Below are positions 53,210 to 64,000 of a stretch of 64,000 nucleotides of DNA, one piece after another. The notes below the pieces were generated by a model that ran no database searches, had not been told where the DNA came from, and saw only the letters and a program-made list of their open reading frames with translations. The translations under genes and the position numbers were made by a program. Position 1 is the first letter of the stretch; each line of letters starts with the position of its first letter. Source of the DNA: Combretum micranthum (taxonomy: Eukaryota; Streptophyta; Magnoliopsida; Myrtales; Combretaceae); NCBI GenBank assembly GCA_024138025.1, contig JAMXBD010001460.1:302662-366661 (forward strand). Direction: 5' to 3'.

Positions 53210-55866
53210 TGTAGACACCCAATTTTTGCCCAATTAATTAAGGCTTTAATTAAACTCATTTTTCCAAAAGCCTTAAGTATTGATGAAGTTGGCTAAGTGA
53301 TCAAGGCACAGGCCAAATGGCCTATTGGTTAAATGCCTTGACCCAAACACACTCTCAAGCTCAAGGACACAGGTTCAAACCCTAGCAAAGGCAAATTTTT
53401 GCCTTTTTATCATTTTTGTCTTTTCATCTTTCTCAAAGTGACTTTTTGCCTTACTTTGCATCGGTTTTTTAACTAACAAACTTCATTAATTATTGTAATT
53501 GATGAAGCAATTGCAAAGTGGTTATAGAATATGAAAGATTAGTGCAAAAAACAACCCAAAAGTCACAAAATTCAATTTATAAAGCATTCAATTGCACATG
53601 AATGAGGAGTTACAAAAATTGATGAAATTGGACAATTAATCTATCCACATTGGATGAATCTGACATGGAATATGAAGGATCAATCATCAATTCATCGATT
53701 AAGAATGAATCAAGCCCAAATTTTTGGTTAAATTCGTGGAAAACAAAGAGGCAAAAACGATTCATTTCGAAACTGTTTGAAACGTAAAATTGAGCTTGCA
53801 ACCTAAAATAGGGGTCCTAGGATCAAAAGGCACAAGTCAATTTCAAAAAAACACATACATAACCATATCAATTCGAGATTCTCGAATTTAGGAAGAAAAT
53901 TCGAATTTTCAAATTCGAAGTGATTGAATCGAATTTGATCAAAATTGAGTGTGTTAGGAATGTTAGAAACCTAATTTTGATGTTTTAGTGTGCTTGGATT
54001 TGATCAAATTAATCAAATTAACCTCTGCAAATTTTTTTTTTAATTTTCAGATTTGCGCCGCCGTACAACCACCACCGCCGGAACCACCCCTTGCCGCCGT
54101 TCTGGGCGCGAACCACCACCTTCGGAGGACGCGCAACCACCATAGGAGTCGGGCCGACAAGCTTCCAGCCACCGAGGACCACCGAAGTCACCGGAATCCG
54201 CCCCGAAAAGTCGCGTCATCGTCTTCTTCACCCGCCGGAGCTCCGAGATCCGACCCGAATATCCGAATCCAACCCGGTCGGTCATCGGTCAACGATCGTC
54301 GGTCATCGGTCAACGGTCAACTCTGATCAGACGGTCCAGATTTCATCAAGCAGATCAGACGGTCCAGATTTGATCAAGCAGATCAATGGCCCAGATTTCA
54401 TCAAGCAGATCAATGGCCCAGATTTCATCAAGCAGATCAGACGGTCCAGATTTGATCAAGCAGATCAGCGGCCCCGATTTGATCAAGCAGATCAGCGGCC
54501 CAGATTTGATCAAGCAGATCAGACGGCCCAGATTTGATCAAGCAGATCAAACGGCCCAAATTTCATCAAGCAGATCAGACGGCCCAGATTTAATCATCTC
54601 GATCAACGCCCCAGATTTGGTCAATTGGATCAGACGATCCAGATCGGTCAGCACGATCGACGCTCCAGATCTCGTCCGCTTCATCTGACGGTCCAGGTTA
54701 ATCCGTATTATTTTATTATATTTTTATTATATAATTAATTTCAGAAAAAAATAAAAATAGTAAAAAATAGTAAAAAATTCATAAAAAATTCAGAAAAATT
54801 CAGAAAAATCCAGAAAAATCAAAATAATTATTTTTTACATAAATTTATTTTTTTGATATTTTTGATATTTTTTGAATATTTTTAGTATGTATTTATACAT
54901 AAATTGCTTTTAAAAATGCATATTTAATGCATGAAAAATAATTTTAATATATTATAAAATATTCTGAATATGTTGTGAGTTTATGTGATGATTTTTAAAA
55001 AAAAATAAATTAAATTAAAAATAAAAAATAAATAATAATAATAATAATAATAATGATAAAAATAGATAAAAATGATAAAATTGAATTTTTCCAAAACCAA
55101 ATTTAAAAAAAAAAATAAATAATAAAAAATGATTTTGAACTTAGAAAAATATGTTTTCAAGAAATGAAAATTAATTGATTAGATCATAGGATCATGAAAA
55201 AATGATTTTCATAAAATATAAAATTTAATGAATTTAAAATGAAAAGAGTTCAAAAATAAATTGATCAACAAATTAAGTTCTTTTTTAAAGAACTACGTTT
55301 TGTCTGATCTCGATTAGCGAGTACATAGGCACCTGCGGGGCGACATTAAAAAATGAAAAAATGTTTTTGTTTTTTTTTTGTGAATAAATATTTTGTAAAT
55401 ATAAGATGTTTTGTTGATATTCATATAAAAAATATAATAAAAATGAAGAAAAACATGTAAAAAAATAATAAAAATGAATTTAACTTGTAAATATTTTTGT
55501 TATATATTTTTATTTGAATTTTTGAGCATGAAAAGGATAGGTTATAAATTTAAAATTCCAAAAGTGGTAACCATTTGGTTTTATATAGGTTAGCCCCCGA
55601 ATCCATGATATCTGGTTTTAAAAGTTTGTTTTTTTTAAAAATCAAATTTTTTCGCAGACTAGTAGCTAAGTTAGGATCAACCGACCCATTGATCCTAACT
55701 TTTATTTTTTCCCGATTTATATCGGGTGGCGACTCTAAAAGTTTTCAAAAAATAAAAATTTCTTTTAACCCCTAGTCGAGGATTCATGTTAAATGGGTTC
55801 GGGTTTAATGTGAATCGGGTTAGGAAATGAACCAGATCAGATGAGTGGAAAAATCCAGGCTCGACA
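53210..55866 (+). repeat. O1 3' LTR (2657 bp)
   Basis: Matches the 5' LTR along its length, with substitutions and many one-base indels in A/T tracts. The 28-bp array (54325-54695) is longer than in the 5' LTR. The ACTACGTTTTGTCTGATCTC element recurs near 55290. It ends CAGGCTCGACA, then the duplication CATCT. Confidence 0.93.
54325..54695 (+). repeat. 28-bp tandem repeats in O1 3' LTR
   Basis: About ten units of GATCAGACGGTCCAGATTTG/ATCAAGCA with variants, against about eight in the 5' LTR. The added units look like copies of the CGGCCCAGATTTGATCAAG variant. Confidence 0.88.
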
Positions 55867-57642
55867 CATCTCAAAAATAAATTTTTACAAAATTCGGATT
55901 TGGGATGAACCAATTTTAAAAACATGTTTACAAAGTGTAAAATGGATGTTTTTATTGAAAAACAAAGGCCTTAGGGAATATACATAATGAAGGCTTAATT
56001 TTAACAAGAATAAATAGATTTTTATTAAGGAATTTTTCTAAAACAAGTAGGGATTGTCAAGAATACAAAACTAGCATTTCTAAGTTAATTTTTCATAAAG
56101 TCTTATAAGAAAAAGTTTTCTAAAAAAAAAAATTCCTTTTGTTCAATACCATCAAGAACATGTATATATATATCTCATGAAATATCATTTATGGTAGTAA
56201 CTTGTTCATATTGCATGTATACTTGCTTTGGATAGTAGAAACATTACAAACATTCACAAAACTACTTTTCGGAATTAAATTTCGCTACTGATCAGAACCG
56301 ATCGGACCTTTTAGAAACTTCCAAGTTTTCAAAACTTAAATATAATATTAGAATTAGATAGATCTTTCGAAGTAGATAGAAATCGATATATAATTTGCTA
56401 AATTCCGAGTTAAAACAACCAAGTTATGACCGTTTTAAGTTGAAATTCCTACGTAGGACAAGAATTATAAATTTGATAGTTTGTATAAGATAGTTTAGAT
56501 TGGTTAAGTGATGAAATACTTATTAGGGTATTTCTTCATTTATAGGTGACCCCGAAATCGACTATTCCATAGCACCGGATTATTTTTTACTAAGAGACCA
56601 GTTATCCAATAGCTGAGTGAGTTTTCCTCTTATTTTGTTACCTTGCTTATGCTTGTAGCTAGTTGCATTAGAATTAGGAAAAGATAAAATTGAAATGAAT
56701 TGTGATATAATCTTGGTTGAAAATATGATAAGTATATCGAGGTGGGACTTGTTGTAAGATCATTGTATGAGTTAGCATAGGCTTGAATTGTTTGAGATTC
56801 TCTATGATCGCACTTAATCTACTTAATTAACATGCCACAATTATATGATAAATTATAAATTCATATTACATATGTGAGTCACATTGCATAGGTTCTTATA
56901 CCTTTGTGGGAAGAAGGCATAATAATTGGGCAATGAGGGGTCTGTAAACTCGAATGTTGGCATACGGGCTGAATTGAAAAAGTGTGTAGGTTGGCACATG
57001 TATCAACCATAGTAAAATTTAAAAAGTGTGTGGCTAGGAACCTGTATCAACCACAATAAAAGTGAGAAGAATTTAAATGTTGGTCGTATGGGCCTAAAAC
57101 ACCTAACCCCGAGTAGAGGCATAAATCCATTCACATATGGCTACCGGAAAGTCATATGCTTGTTTGCTTATGTGTTTATTCATGTATAGCATATGGATGA
57201 ATGATAACTTGCTTGTTATGGTACGGAATTAAGGGAACTCTCACTAAGCTAGTGTAGCTTATACCCAATAGATGTTTGAATAAACATGTGACGAGAGAAC
57301 GCTACTTGGGGACGGATGGTTGGAGCCGAATATAACTTCGAGATTTCGACCGAAAGCAAGAATGCTTGAAGATATTAGCTGAGTGTTATGAACTGTCTTG
57401 TAATAGTTTGTGTAGTGAAATATGTGGATGAATTGTATATGGAGTATAGTGAATTATATTTCGTTTACATTGTTACTCAAGCTATATCAATATAAAGTGT
57501 ATCTCTCCAATGTGTCTCCTCTATGTGTTAGATGCCTTGTACATAGTATAGAAGCCTTCGCATGACTGAAGCGGTCATTCTTATGCTTTAATATTGTGTA
57601 CGGCGGACTACTACGTTTAGGATACCCTTCGGGGCGTGACAG
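55867..57642 (+). repeat. Tekay-type LTR, right part, after O1
   Basis: Continues 40139-40869. It has the conserved block (56347-56440), acceptor-like CATTTATAG near 56545, donor-like GTGAGT near 56616, and ends CTTCGGGGCGTGACA. The terminal 150 bp closely resemble segment B (TGTGTCTCCTCTATGTGTTA...). It lacks the 31-bp repeats. It is joined at 57643 to RT coding DNA of G5. Confidence 0.85.
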
Positions 57643-58866
57643 AATACACCAGTACATCGTCAATGAATACTACCACAAAAGGTCTAATTAGTCTTTAAAG
57701 ACTCTGTTCATGAGATCCATAAATTCTACTGATGCACTGGTCAAACCAAAAGGCATGACAATGAATTCATAATGCCCATACAGGCCCTGAAAGCTGTCTT
57801 CTGAATATCCTCTACTTTGACCCATAGCTGGTGATATCCAAACCTAAGATCAATCTTAGGAAATATCCTTGCTCTTACTAGTTGATCAAATAAGTCATCT
57901 ATTCTAGGTAGCGGGTACTTGTTCTGATTGTTACCTGGTTCAACTCCCGATAATATACATAATCTCATTCTTCCCATCCTTCATCTTTACAAACAACACT
58001 GGTTCCCCATGGCAACACACTAGGTCAGATAAACTTCTCTTAGAGCAATTCTTCCAAGTGTACTTTTAATTCAGCAGTTCTCTAGGAGCCATTTTTGTAA
58101 GGCGTCTTTAAAATAGGTAAGGTGCCTGGCTTCAAATCTATACAGAACTCTACTTCCCTCTCTGGTGGTAACCCTGGTAAGTCTTCTAGAAACACATCAA
58201 GATATTCACACACAACAGCTATCTATGTAAAATCTATCCTTTGCTCCTTTTCTACTGTCATAGCTTCCAAAGATGACTTTCCCCATAACTCATAGGTAAG
58301 CAGAGTTAGAGGTCTTTGTACATCAAGTCTATACTCAAATTGATCTCCATCAGGCAGACTAAACTTCCACTAAGTTATAGTAGTCTATCACAGCATGGTG
58401 TTTCCCAACCAATCTACTCCTATATCACATCAAAGTCTACCATGTGCATGACTATAAGATTGTAGGTAGATGTCTACCCATCATCTTACTATCCACATTT
58501 TTACATATCTTATTCACATAGCCCCACTCCCTAAGGCGTATTCATAGATAAGCATACATGCATAAGTTCAACATGCACACCACAAACAACAACAAAAGAT
58601 TCAGATATACTAGAAAAACTTATACCAGTATCGAAGAGAACATAGGCACTATGTAGCATTGCGAAACGTACCTACTATAGTGTCAATGCTGGAGGTGTCT
58701 CGATGCTAGAGGGAATATACCTTGGCTAGTGCCCTTTGTCCTAGTCTACCTTGAGTTCGACTCATTTATGCTGCTGAACCCAAAAGCCTTCTTAGCTCCT
58801 TGCAGTCAATGGCTTTGTGCCTTCTCTGCCCGCACTTAAAGCAATAGACTTGGGGAATGCTTCTCT
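57643..58866 (-). pseudogene. G5 protease and N-terminal RT, remnant
   Basis: On the minus strand: decayed protease at about 58660-58400 (DTG near 58640), then RT lead [20 protein letters not shown] at about 58215-58155, FVKMKDG near 57985, [20 protein letters not shown] and [16 protein letters not shown] (57741-57977 frame), then [19 protein letters not shown] remains and VVVFIDDVLVYS at 57677-57643. The copy is cut by the LTR right behind the RT active site. Several stops. It is an older, more diverged chromovirus than G1/G3. Confidence 0.82.
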
Positions 58867-59251
58867 CTATGCAAAACTTGTGGCTATGCCCCACCTTGCC
58901 ACAGTGAAGCATGCGTTCTCAAGCCACTTACACTCCCTAATGTCGTGAGGTCCAAGGCATCTAATGCACTTCTTTTCTATACCCTGAATTACTGTCATGT
59001 TCTGCTGTGTAACTGGTCTCTTCCCTCTATCTTGATAAAGAACACTAGAAGTTGGTCGCTTCCCATAATAGATCTGTCTTTTCTGAGTTTCACAACCCTT
59101 AATTCTGTTTAAGCCCTGATTCACTGTCTTGGCTTTGTTGACTACAACAACATAGTTATTCAAGTTCGTTTGATTGACTTGATATTGAATTTTAGGCTCT
59201 AGACCAGTGATAAACCTGCTCACTTTAGCCTCTTCACTCTCTTTTAGGGGG
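58867..59251 (-). pseudogene. G5 gag, C-terminal part
   Basis: On the minus strand the frame 59223-58867 begins in the capsid end (MSRFITGLEPKIQYQVNQTN), goes through a Lys/Gln-rich linker and reaches a zinc knuckle CIRCLGPHDIREC. Two more knuckle-like units (CFHCGKVGHSHKFC, CFKCGQRRHKAIDC) follow in a shifted frame, about 58916-58790. The N-terminal part is cut off by the G6 LTR at 59252. Confidence 0.82.
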
Positions 59252-59867
59252 TGTCACGCCCCGTAGGTATCCCAAACGTAACAACCCGCCACATACTAAG
59301 TAAGACTCTCGAGTTTCCCTACCCGAGCCCTCGGGAGTCTTAAGTAGATGTAAACGTTCCTTTACGACAATAGGATACTTCAACAACAAATGGAGTTAAA
59401 CAGTTTTATATGGCAATTCATTAGCCAAAGATAATAAATCAAAACGCATAATTATAGTTTACAAAATCTAAGGGGCATTCCCCGCAAAATAATAATAAGT
59501 CCCTTACAGTCATCCAGAGTCCTTAGTTTCCAATGGAAGTCTATACAAAAGAAATGGATTTAAAACTTCTACGGAAACTCCTATCTCTGGTACCTGTGTT
59601 GTGTCTTGCCTCGCCTAAGCCATATAAACTCGTGCCAATAGATAAAAACTATGAGGGCATAAGCTAACTAGCTTAGTGAGTAATAACTTCCATAACACAA
59701 TTAAATACAATTCATTCAAACTAGTGATTATTCAAGCAAGTGTATGTAGCATCAAATGTGATCAACAAACATATGACCAACCGAAATCATATGTGGAGGA
59801 CTTGCACCCTCCATCCCCCGGTTAGCAGATTAACGAATCCTGTGGTACCGAACCCGTTTAAGCTCAC

Positions 59868-60005
59868 GGTCAACTAACAATATTTCGTTTTATGAATCAC
59901 GATTAACCAACAAATTCGTTTTATGGATCACGATTAACCAACATATTCGTTTTATGGATCACGATTAACCAACATATTCGTTTTATGGGTCACGAAAAAC
60001 CAACC
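59868..60005 (-). repeat. 31-bp tandem repeats in G6 LTR
   Basis: Four to five units around ATTCGTTTTATGGATCACGA/TTAACCAACAT, one more than in the G3 LTR. Confidence 0.82.
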
Positions 60006-62081
60006 AATGTGAATGCTCCAACCCATCGTATATGAATGAATCCAATTTACAATTGAAGTCGAATATGCATTAGTTCAATTCTTTTAGGTACCAACAAGTA
60101 TTCACAGACATTCATCATAAGATACTAGCTAATCAGTCAATAGCTTAACACCCAGTTTGATATTCCTTAAGTTCCATTTCACATATCAACAACAGACAAC
60201 TATATAATTTCCCATATACCCCATCATGCATATACAATTTCTTTTTATCTTTGCCTATACCGCTAGTGCCACTACATTGCAATCACATTCATTAATTGAG
60301 AGTGGAAGTAAAACTCACTTGGCCATTGGACGCCAGTCTTTCTAATAGTATAGTCGGGAGGTAGGGTGTCGTCCTGATCGGGATCACCTACCAAGCAAGA
60401 ATAATTCTAATGAGATTTCTCATTATGTAACCGAATCAAACTATACATCTAAACTAAGAATTCGGATTTCCACTATTTGCGGAAGTTCCGACTTAAAACG
60501 GCCATAACTTGGTCATTTCAACTCGGAATTTCGCAAATTTTTATATCGATCTCTATCTACTTCCGAAAGATCTATCTATTTCTAATATTAAAATCCAAGT
60601 TTTGAAAATAGTAGGTCACGGAACAGTAGATCAGATCTTTCCACACTTTTTCCAATTCCGACAATTTGTTTTGCTTTTGATAAGAACATGTTCCTAGTTG
60701 ATGATTCATGCATGAATGGTATAGGAATGAATTACTAAAGAATGCCATGTCATGAACTTAATATATGCATAGTCATGATGATTTTGTGATAATAAACTCT
60801 TATGAACTCTTAAGTGTTGGAAAATTCCATAAAGGTTATTTCTAAGAAGCTATTCTTCTACTTTACACTCCTTAGGGTTTCTTTGATTTTTAATCTTGTA
60901 ATCCACTTGTTATCTATCTAAAAATAAGTCCTCAAGGTCTATAGTAGTCATGGCCTTCATTCATGCATAAAAATCCACATTTTTCATTTGATAAACATCT
61001 TTTTAAACTAGCTACTTGTAGAAATCCGAATTTTGTAAATCTTATTTCCTTGCATTTTTCTTATGGAAAAACTTGTATAATGCATTAAAATTTGAAGCTC
61101 CAATATATATATTATCTAAGGACTTCATTTAGCTTATAAAACATCCAATTTAGACTTAAATTCTAAGTGTTCTTGTGGGCATGAACCTAAATTACGAATT
61201 CGACTACACATCCATATTTCAATATATTCCATTCTAACTTTATTCCTTATTTTTACATTTCTATCATGCCTAAACTCTCCTAAATTTATAAAAATCATTC
61301 CTTTAATATACCTATTGCACATACCCTTCATTTTTCTTATGAAACATGAGTTTAAAATTGATTTTGGGGGTTTTTAAAGTAGGGTTTCACTTTCATCCGA
61401 ATTTCCAACATTTAATATTTAACAAAACCTTTCCTTTTTCAATATTCTTGCTTCCCATATGTGAAGATCTACTCTCTAACTTCTCTATACATGAACAAGA
61501 CTACATTTTTATGATCATCAAAGTATAGAAAACAAAATAACCCTATGATCATGCATGTACATGAAGATGTGGATGTCTAAACTTTAGATCTACTATATAT
61601 GATGCATGAATCATGGATCTTATGGCATGAACAACAATATATGTACAAGATCTCTACTTTACATGCATGAACAAGTTGGTATTTCAAACAAAACTCATTC
61701 AAAGACTAGATCCACTTCTTGTGATGGCTTGAGATTCTTGTAGTAGTGTTTCCATGTCCCTTGCTCATGCTCATTGGGATCTAAATGAGAAAACACACAA
61801 GAATGATCTTGCCATTACAAGATTTGGGATAAACAAAGCCTAAAGTCAACCTACCAATGGAGTCTTGAAGTAAAAAGAGAAAACAAGTTGAAGTTGTGAG
61901 AGAGGGAGGGGGGGCAAGCTCACGGCACAAATGGAGGAGAAGGAGAGAGTTTTTCTCTTGTTTTAAAATTTTGACAAGTGAAAATGAAGAGAGAGAGAAA
62001 ACATTTAGTATATATATGAAGTGAATTAGGGTTTAGATAATTAAAATGGGGTAAAAATAAATAAATTGAGAGGGAAACAAA

Positions 62082-62109
62082 GGGGGGGGGGGGGGGGGGG
62101 GGGGGGGGG
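62082..62109 (-). repeat. 28-bp G tract in G6 LTR
   Basis: An uninterrupted run of 28 G on the plus strand (C on the element's sense strand). The same place has 14 in S1 (20723-20736) and 18 in the G3 3' LTR (31161-31178). The length may be affected by sequencing or assembly. Confidence 0.8.
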
Positions 62110-62711
62110 CTCGGCGCGACGGCCACTCTCTGTGTGTTGTGTGTGTTTAAAAATGAAATTTGTAATTTAGTTAATTAAATGTATAAATGTGATAATTATT
62201 TAAGAGACAAAATTTCTTGGAAAAGAAAATTGAAATGCAGTTGTAAGGATGTAAGAATAGGGTATGGGTAGTGTGTAGTGTCGGTTGTACTTATGAATAG
62301 TAGACAAGGCATCTACTTTACCGGTTGTTGAAAACACGGGAAAAGCTATAACTGTAATTTTTATAGCTCAAAAAATTACGAAATTGATATTTTTGGAATC
62401 CTTATAAAATTACGGGTCTAATGAATATTCGGAATATTTTCTGAATCCGTGGTCGGGGCACGCTTTTCCATAATTGAGCTCGTGAAGGCTCGGAATTGAA
62501 AAATTCCCGAATTCAAACTTTCAAAAGTTTGAAATGTATTTTAAAACAATAATTCAACTTCATTTACTTTATAAAAATTTCTTTTATTATGAAACGAAGG
62601 AAAGCTGGATTTAGGGTTCCTTAGGCTTCTCTCACTGAACTCAACCTGGATCGGATTAGGGTTTCGCTTCCAACTCCGGGTTTTCTAGCTACTGAGATAC
62701 CGGGGTTTACA

Positions 62712-62731
62712 ACCTCCCCACCTAAATAAAG
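62712..62731 (-). other. G6 polypurine tract
   Basis: The minus strand reads CTTTATTTAGGTGGGGAGGT, nearly the same as in G3, followed by TGTAAACC. Confidence 0.88.
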
Positions 62732-62744
62732 TTTTGTCCTCAAA

Positions 62745-64000
62745 ACGGAACTGTAATACCTTGTCTTAAAACATCTCGGGGTACTTCCTCCGGATTTCAG
62801 CTTCAACTTCCCAGTTGCTTCCTCAGAGGCATGATTCCTCATAACACTTTAACGTAGTGGATGTCTTTGTTTCGTAGCCTTTGAGTTTTCTTATCCAATA
62901 TCTTCACTGGGTGTTTGTATATGTCAGGTTCTTCTTTAGTGAATTGGTTCCAACTCCAGAATCCTTTCCGGGTCGGCAACATACCTCCTCAACACTGACA
63001 CATGGAATACATTATGGATCCGGATAAAATTTGGTGGCAGGGCTAGCCGATACGCCAGATCCCCGACTCTTTCCAATATTTCAAAAGGTCCAATGTATTT
63101 CGGCTTACTTCCTTGTGTACGCATCTCTTAATACTTTTAATCGGATTTATTTTTAGGTACACGTGATCACCACCTTAAACTCAAGTTCTCTTCTTTTCAA
63201 ATCTGCCCCAGCTCTTTTGCTGGTCCTGAGCTTCTTTCATTTTCCGCTGAATTAACCTCACTTTATCTGCGGCTTCTTGTACCAATTCGCCAATTGCTAC
63301 CTTCTCCACTTCATCCCAAAACAAAGGGGATCTACAACGCGTCACATTACAAAGCTTCATCGGGGCATCCGGATGGTGGAGTGATAGTTGTATTGTAGGC
63401 AAATCGATTAGGTGCACATGGCTATCCCAATTCCCTTTGAATTCCAAGGCATACGCTCTTAGCATGTCTTCTAGGGTTTGGATCGTCCACTCAGACTGTC
63501 CATCGGTCTGAGGGTGATAAGCCGTGCTAAAGTGCAATTTGGTGCCCAAGCTCTTTGCAAGCTTGTCCAAAACTTGGACACGAATCTCGGGTCTCTATCG
63601 GAGATAATCCTGCAGATATGCCATGTAATCTTACGATCTATTTGATATAGATCTTGGCTAATCTTTCCATTGAGTAGGTCATATTTATGGGTAAGAAATG
63701 CGCCGATTAGTCAATCGGTCCACTATTACCCATATTGCATCACAACCAGATGAGTCTTGGGGAAACCACACACAAAATCCATGGATATCTGATCCATTTC
63801 CATTTATGGAATGGGTAAGGGCTTTAGCATCCGCCGGTTTCTGGTGCTCTACCTTCATCTGTTGGCATACTGGACACTTCATCACATAATCTGCCACATC
63901 GCTTCATGCCATTCCACCAATTAGCGGCTCTCAAATCTTGATACATTTTGGTCCTCCGGATGCATGGTATATCCAGAGTTATGAGCCTCACTCATTATTT
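62745..64000 (-). pseudogene. G6 integrase and chromodomain, broken, cut by window edge
   Basis: Read from the right edge: the His of the zinc finger (near 63980-63950), CPVCQQMKVEHQ (about 63870), DIHGFCVWFPQDSSGCDAIW and VIVDRLT with the first catalytic Asp region in shifted frames, a damaged stretch with the second Asp (63590-63660), LGTKLHFSTAYHPQTDGQSE (the catalytic Glu; 63555-63490), DEVEKVAIG and DKVRLIQRKMKEAQD (to about 63220), then YIGPFEILERVGDLAYRLAL (63124-62936 frame) and chromodomain remains WRNHASEEAT near 62840. At least five frame changes. It is the same family as G3. Confidence 0.88.

Larger units (their letters stand above)
40870..55866 (+). mobile_element. O1: Ogre/Tat-type Ty3/gypsy element, about 15 kb, structurally complete
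   Basis: Two long LTRs (2553 and 2657 bp), a 5-bp perfect duplication (CATCT), a TGGCGACTCC primer site, an extra ORF before gag, gag-PR, a probable intron, RT, a degenerate RNase H plus a second RNase H with full catalytic residues, integrase, a 3' UTR rich in tandem repeats and a polypurine tract. This set is diagnostic of the Tat lineage (Ogre and relatives), which lacks a chromodomain. Frameshifts are present in every ORF, so this copy cannot work alone. It is inserted in a Tekay-type LTR. Confidence 0.93.
59252..62711 (-). repeat. G6 3' LTR (3460 bp)
   Basis: On the minus strand it runs TGTAAACCCCGGTATCTC ... GGGGCGTGACA. The polypurine tract at 62712 shows it is the 3' LTR of a minus-strand element. 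It shares all landmarks with the G3 LTR: reversed 31-bp repeats (59868-60005), conserved block (60488-60590), donor-like CTCCATTG/GTAGGT near 61850, a G28 tract (62082-62109) and TATA-like element near 62010. It is inserted in G5 gag. Confidence 0.92.

Noticed and set aside
1..64000. Host protein-coding or tRNA/rRNA genes
   Set aside because: Every longer frame with a recognisable motif belongs to a retrotransposon; the remaining stretches are LTR or element UTR. Small RNA genes cannot be excluded by eye, but none is apparent.

Overview
The window reads as plant nuclear DNA made almost entirely of LTR retrotransposons nested inside one another. I see no host gene, tRNA, rRNA or other cellular RNA gene. 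The evidence for a plant (probably a eudicot with a large, repeat-rich genome) is the set of Ty3/gypsy lineages: Tekay-type chromoviruses with a C-terminal chromodomain, an Athila-type element primed by tRNA-Asp, and an Ogre/Tat-type element with two RNase H domains. The species cannot be told from this sequence. Labels used below: G1-G6 are Tekay-type copies, A1 the Athila-type element, S1 a solo LTR, O1 the Ogre-type element.

Layout from left to right. G1 (1-5507, +): the 3' part of pol (RNase H, integrase, chromodomain) and a 3.5-kb 3' LTR, inserted in the gag of G2. G2 (5508-11896, +): gag, then directly a non-coding 3' region, a polypurine tract and a composite LTR (segment A 7205-8496 joined to LTR B 8497-11896). 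G3 (11897-33964, +): the most complete Tekay-type element, with a 5'-truncated 5' LTR, an initiator-Met primer site, an unrecognised pre-gag ORF, broken gag-PR-RT-RNaseH-IN-chromodomain and a full 3.4-kb 3' LTR. Its 5' LTR is split by A1 (13385-23444, -), which has equal-length LTRs and a perfect 5-bp duplication but only gag and protease. A1 gag is in turn split by S1 (17924-21349, -). G4 (33965-40138, +): decayed RT/RNase H, then the same 3' region and the same composite A'/B' LTR as G2. A further Tekay-type LTR (40139-40869 and 55867-57642) is split by O1 (40870-55866, +), a 15-kb element with a perfect 5-bp duplication, an extra 5' ORF, gag-PR, a probable intron, RT, two RNase H domains, integrase and tandem repeats in its 3' UTR. 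G5 (57643-59251, -): gag-PR-RT remnant. G6 (59252-64000, -): 3' LTR and broken integrase/chromodomain, running off the right edge.

How the parts work together. Gag forms the particle, PR matures it, RT and RNase H copy the RNA from a tRNA primer, and IN inserts the copy; the chromodomain probably guides insertion. Nearly every pol here is broken by stops (several of them C-to-T type) and frameshifts, so these are mostly dead copies. A1 is structurally young but must have relied on enzymes from another element.

Most interesting signals: the pre-gag ORF of G3; a repeated, splice-like exon/intron pattern inside the Tekay-type LTRs together with a strongly conserved block of about 90 bp; the A+B LTR composite present twice; the frame-restoring intron of O1; and the gag-PR-only A1.
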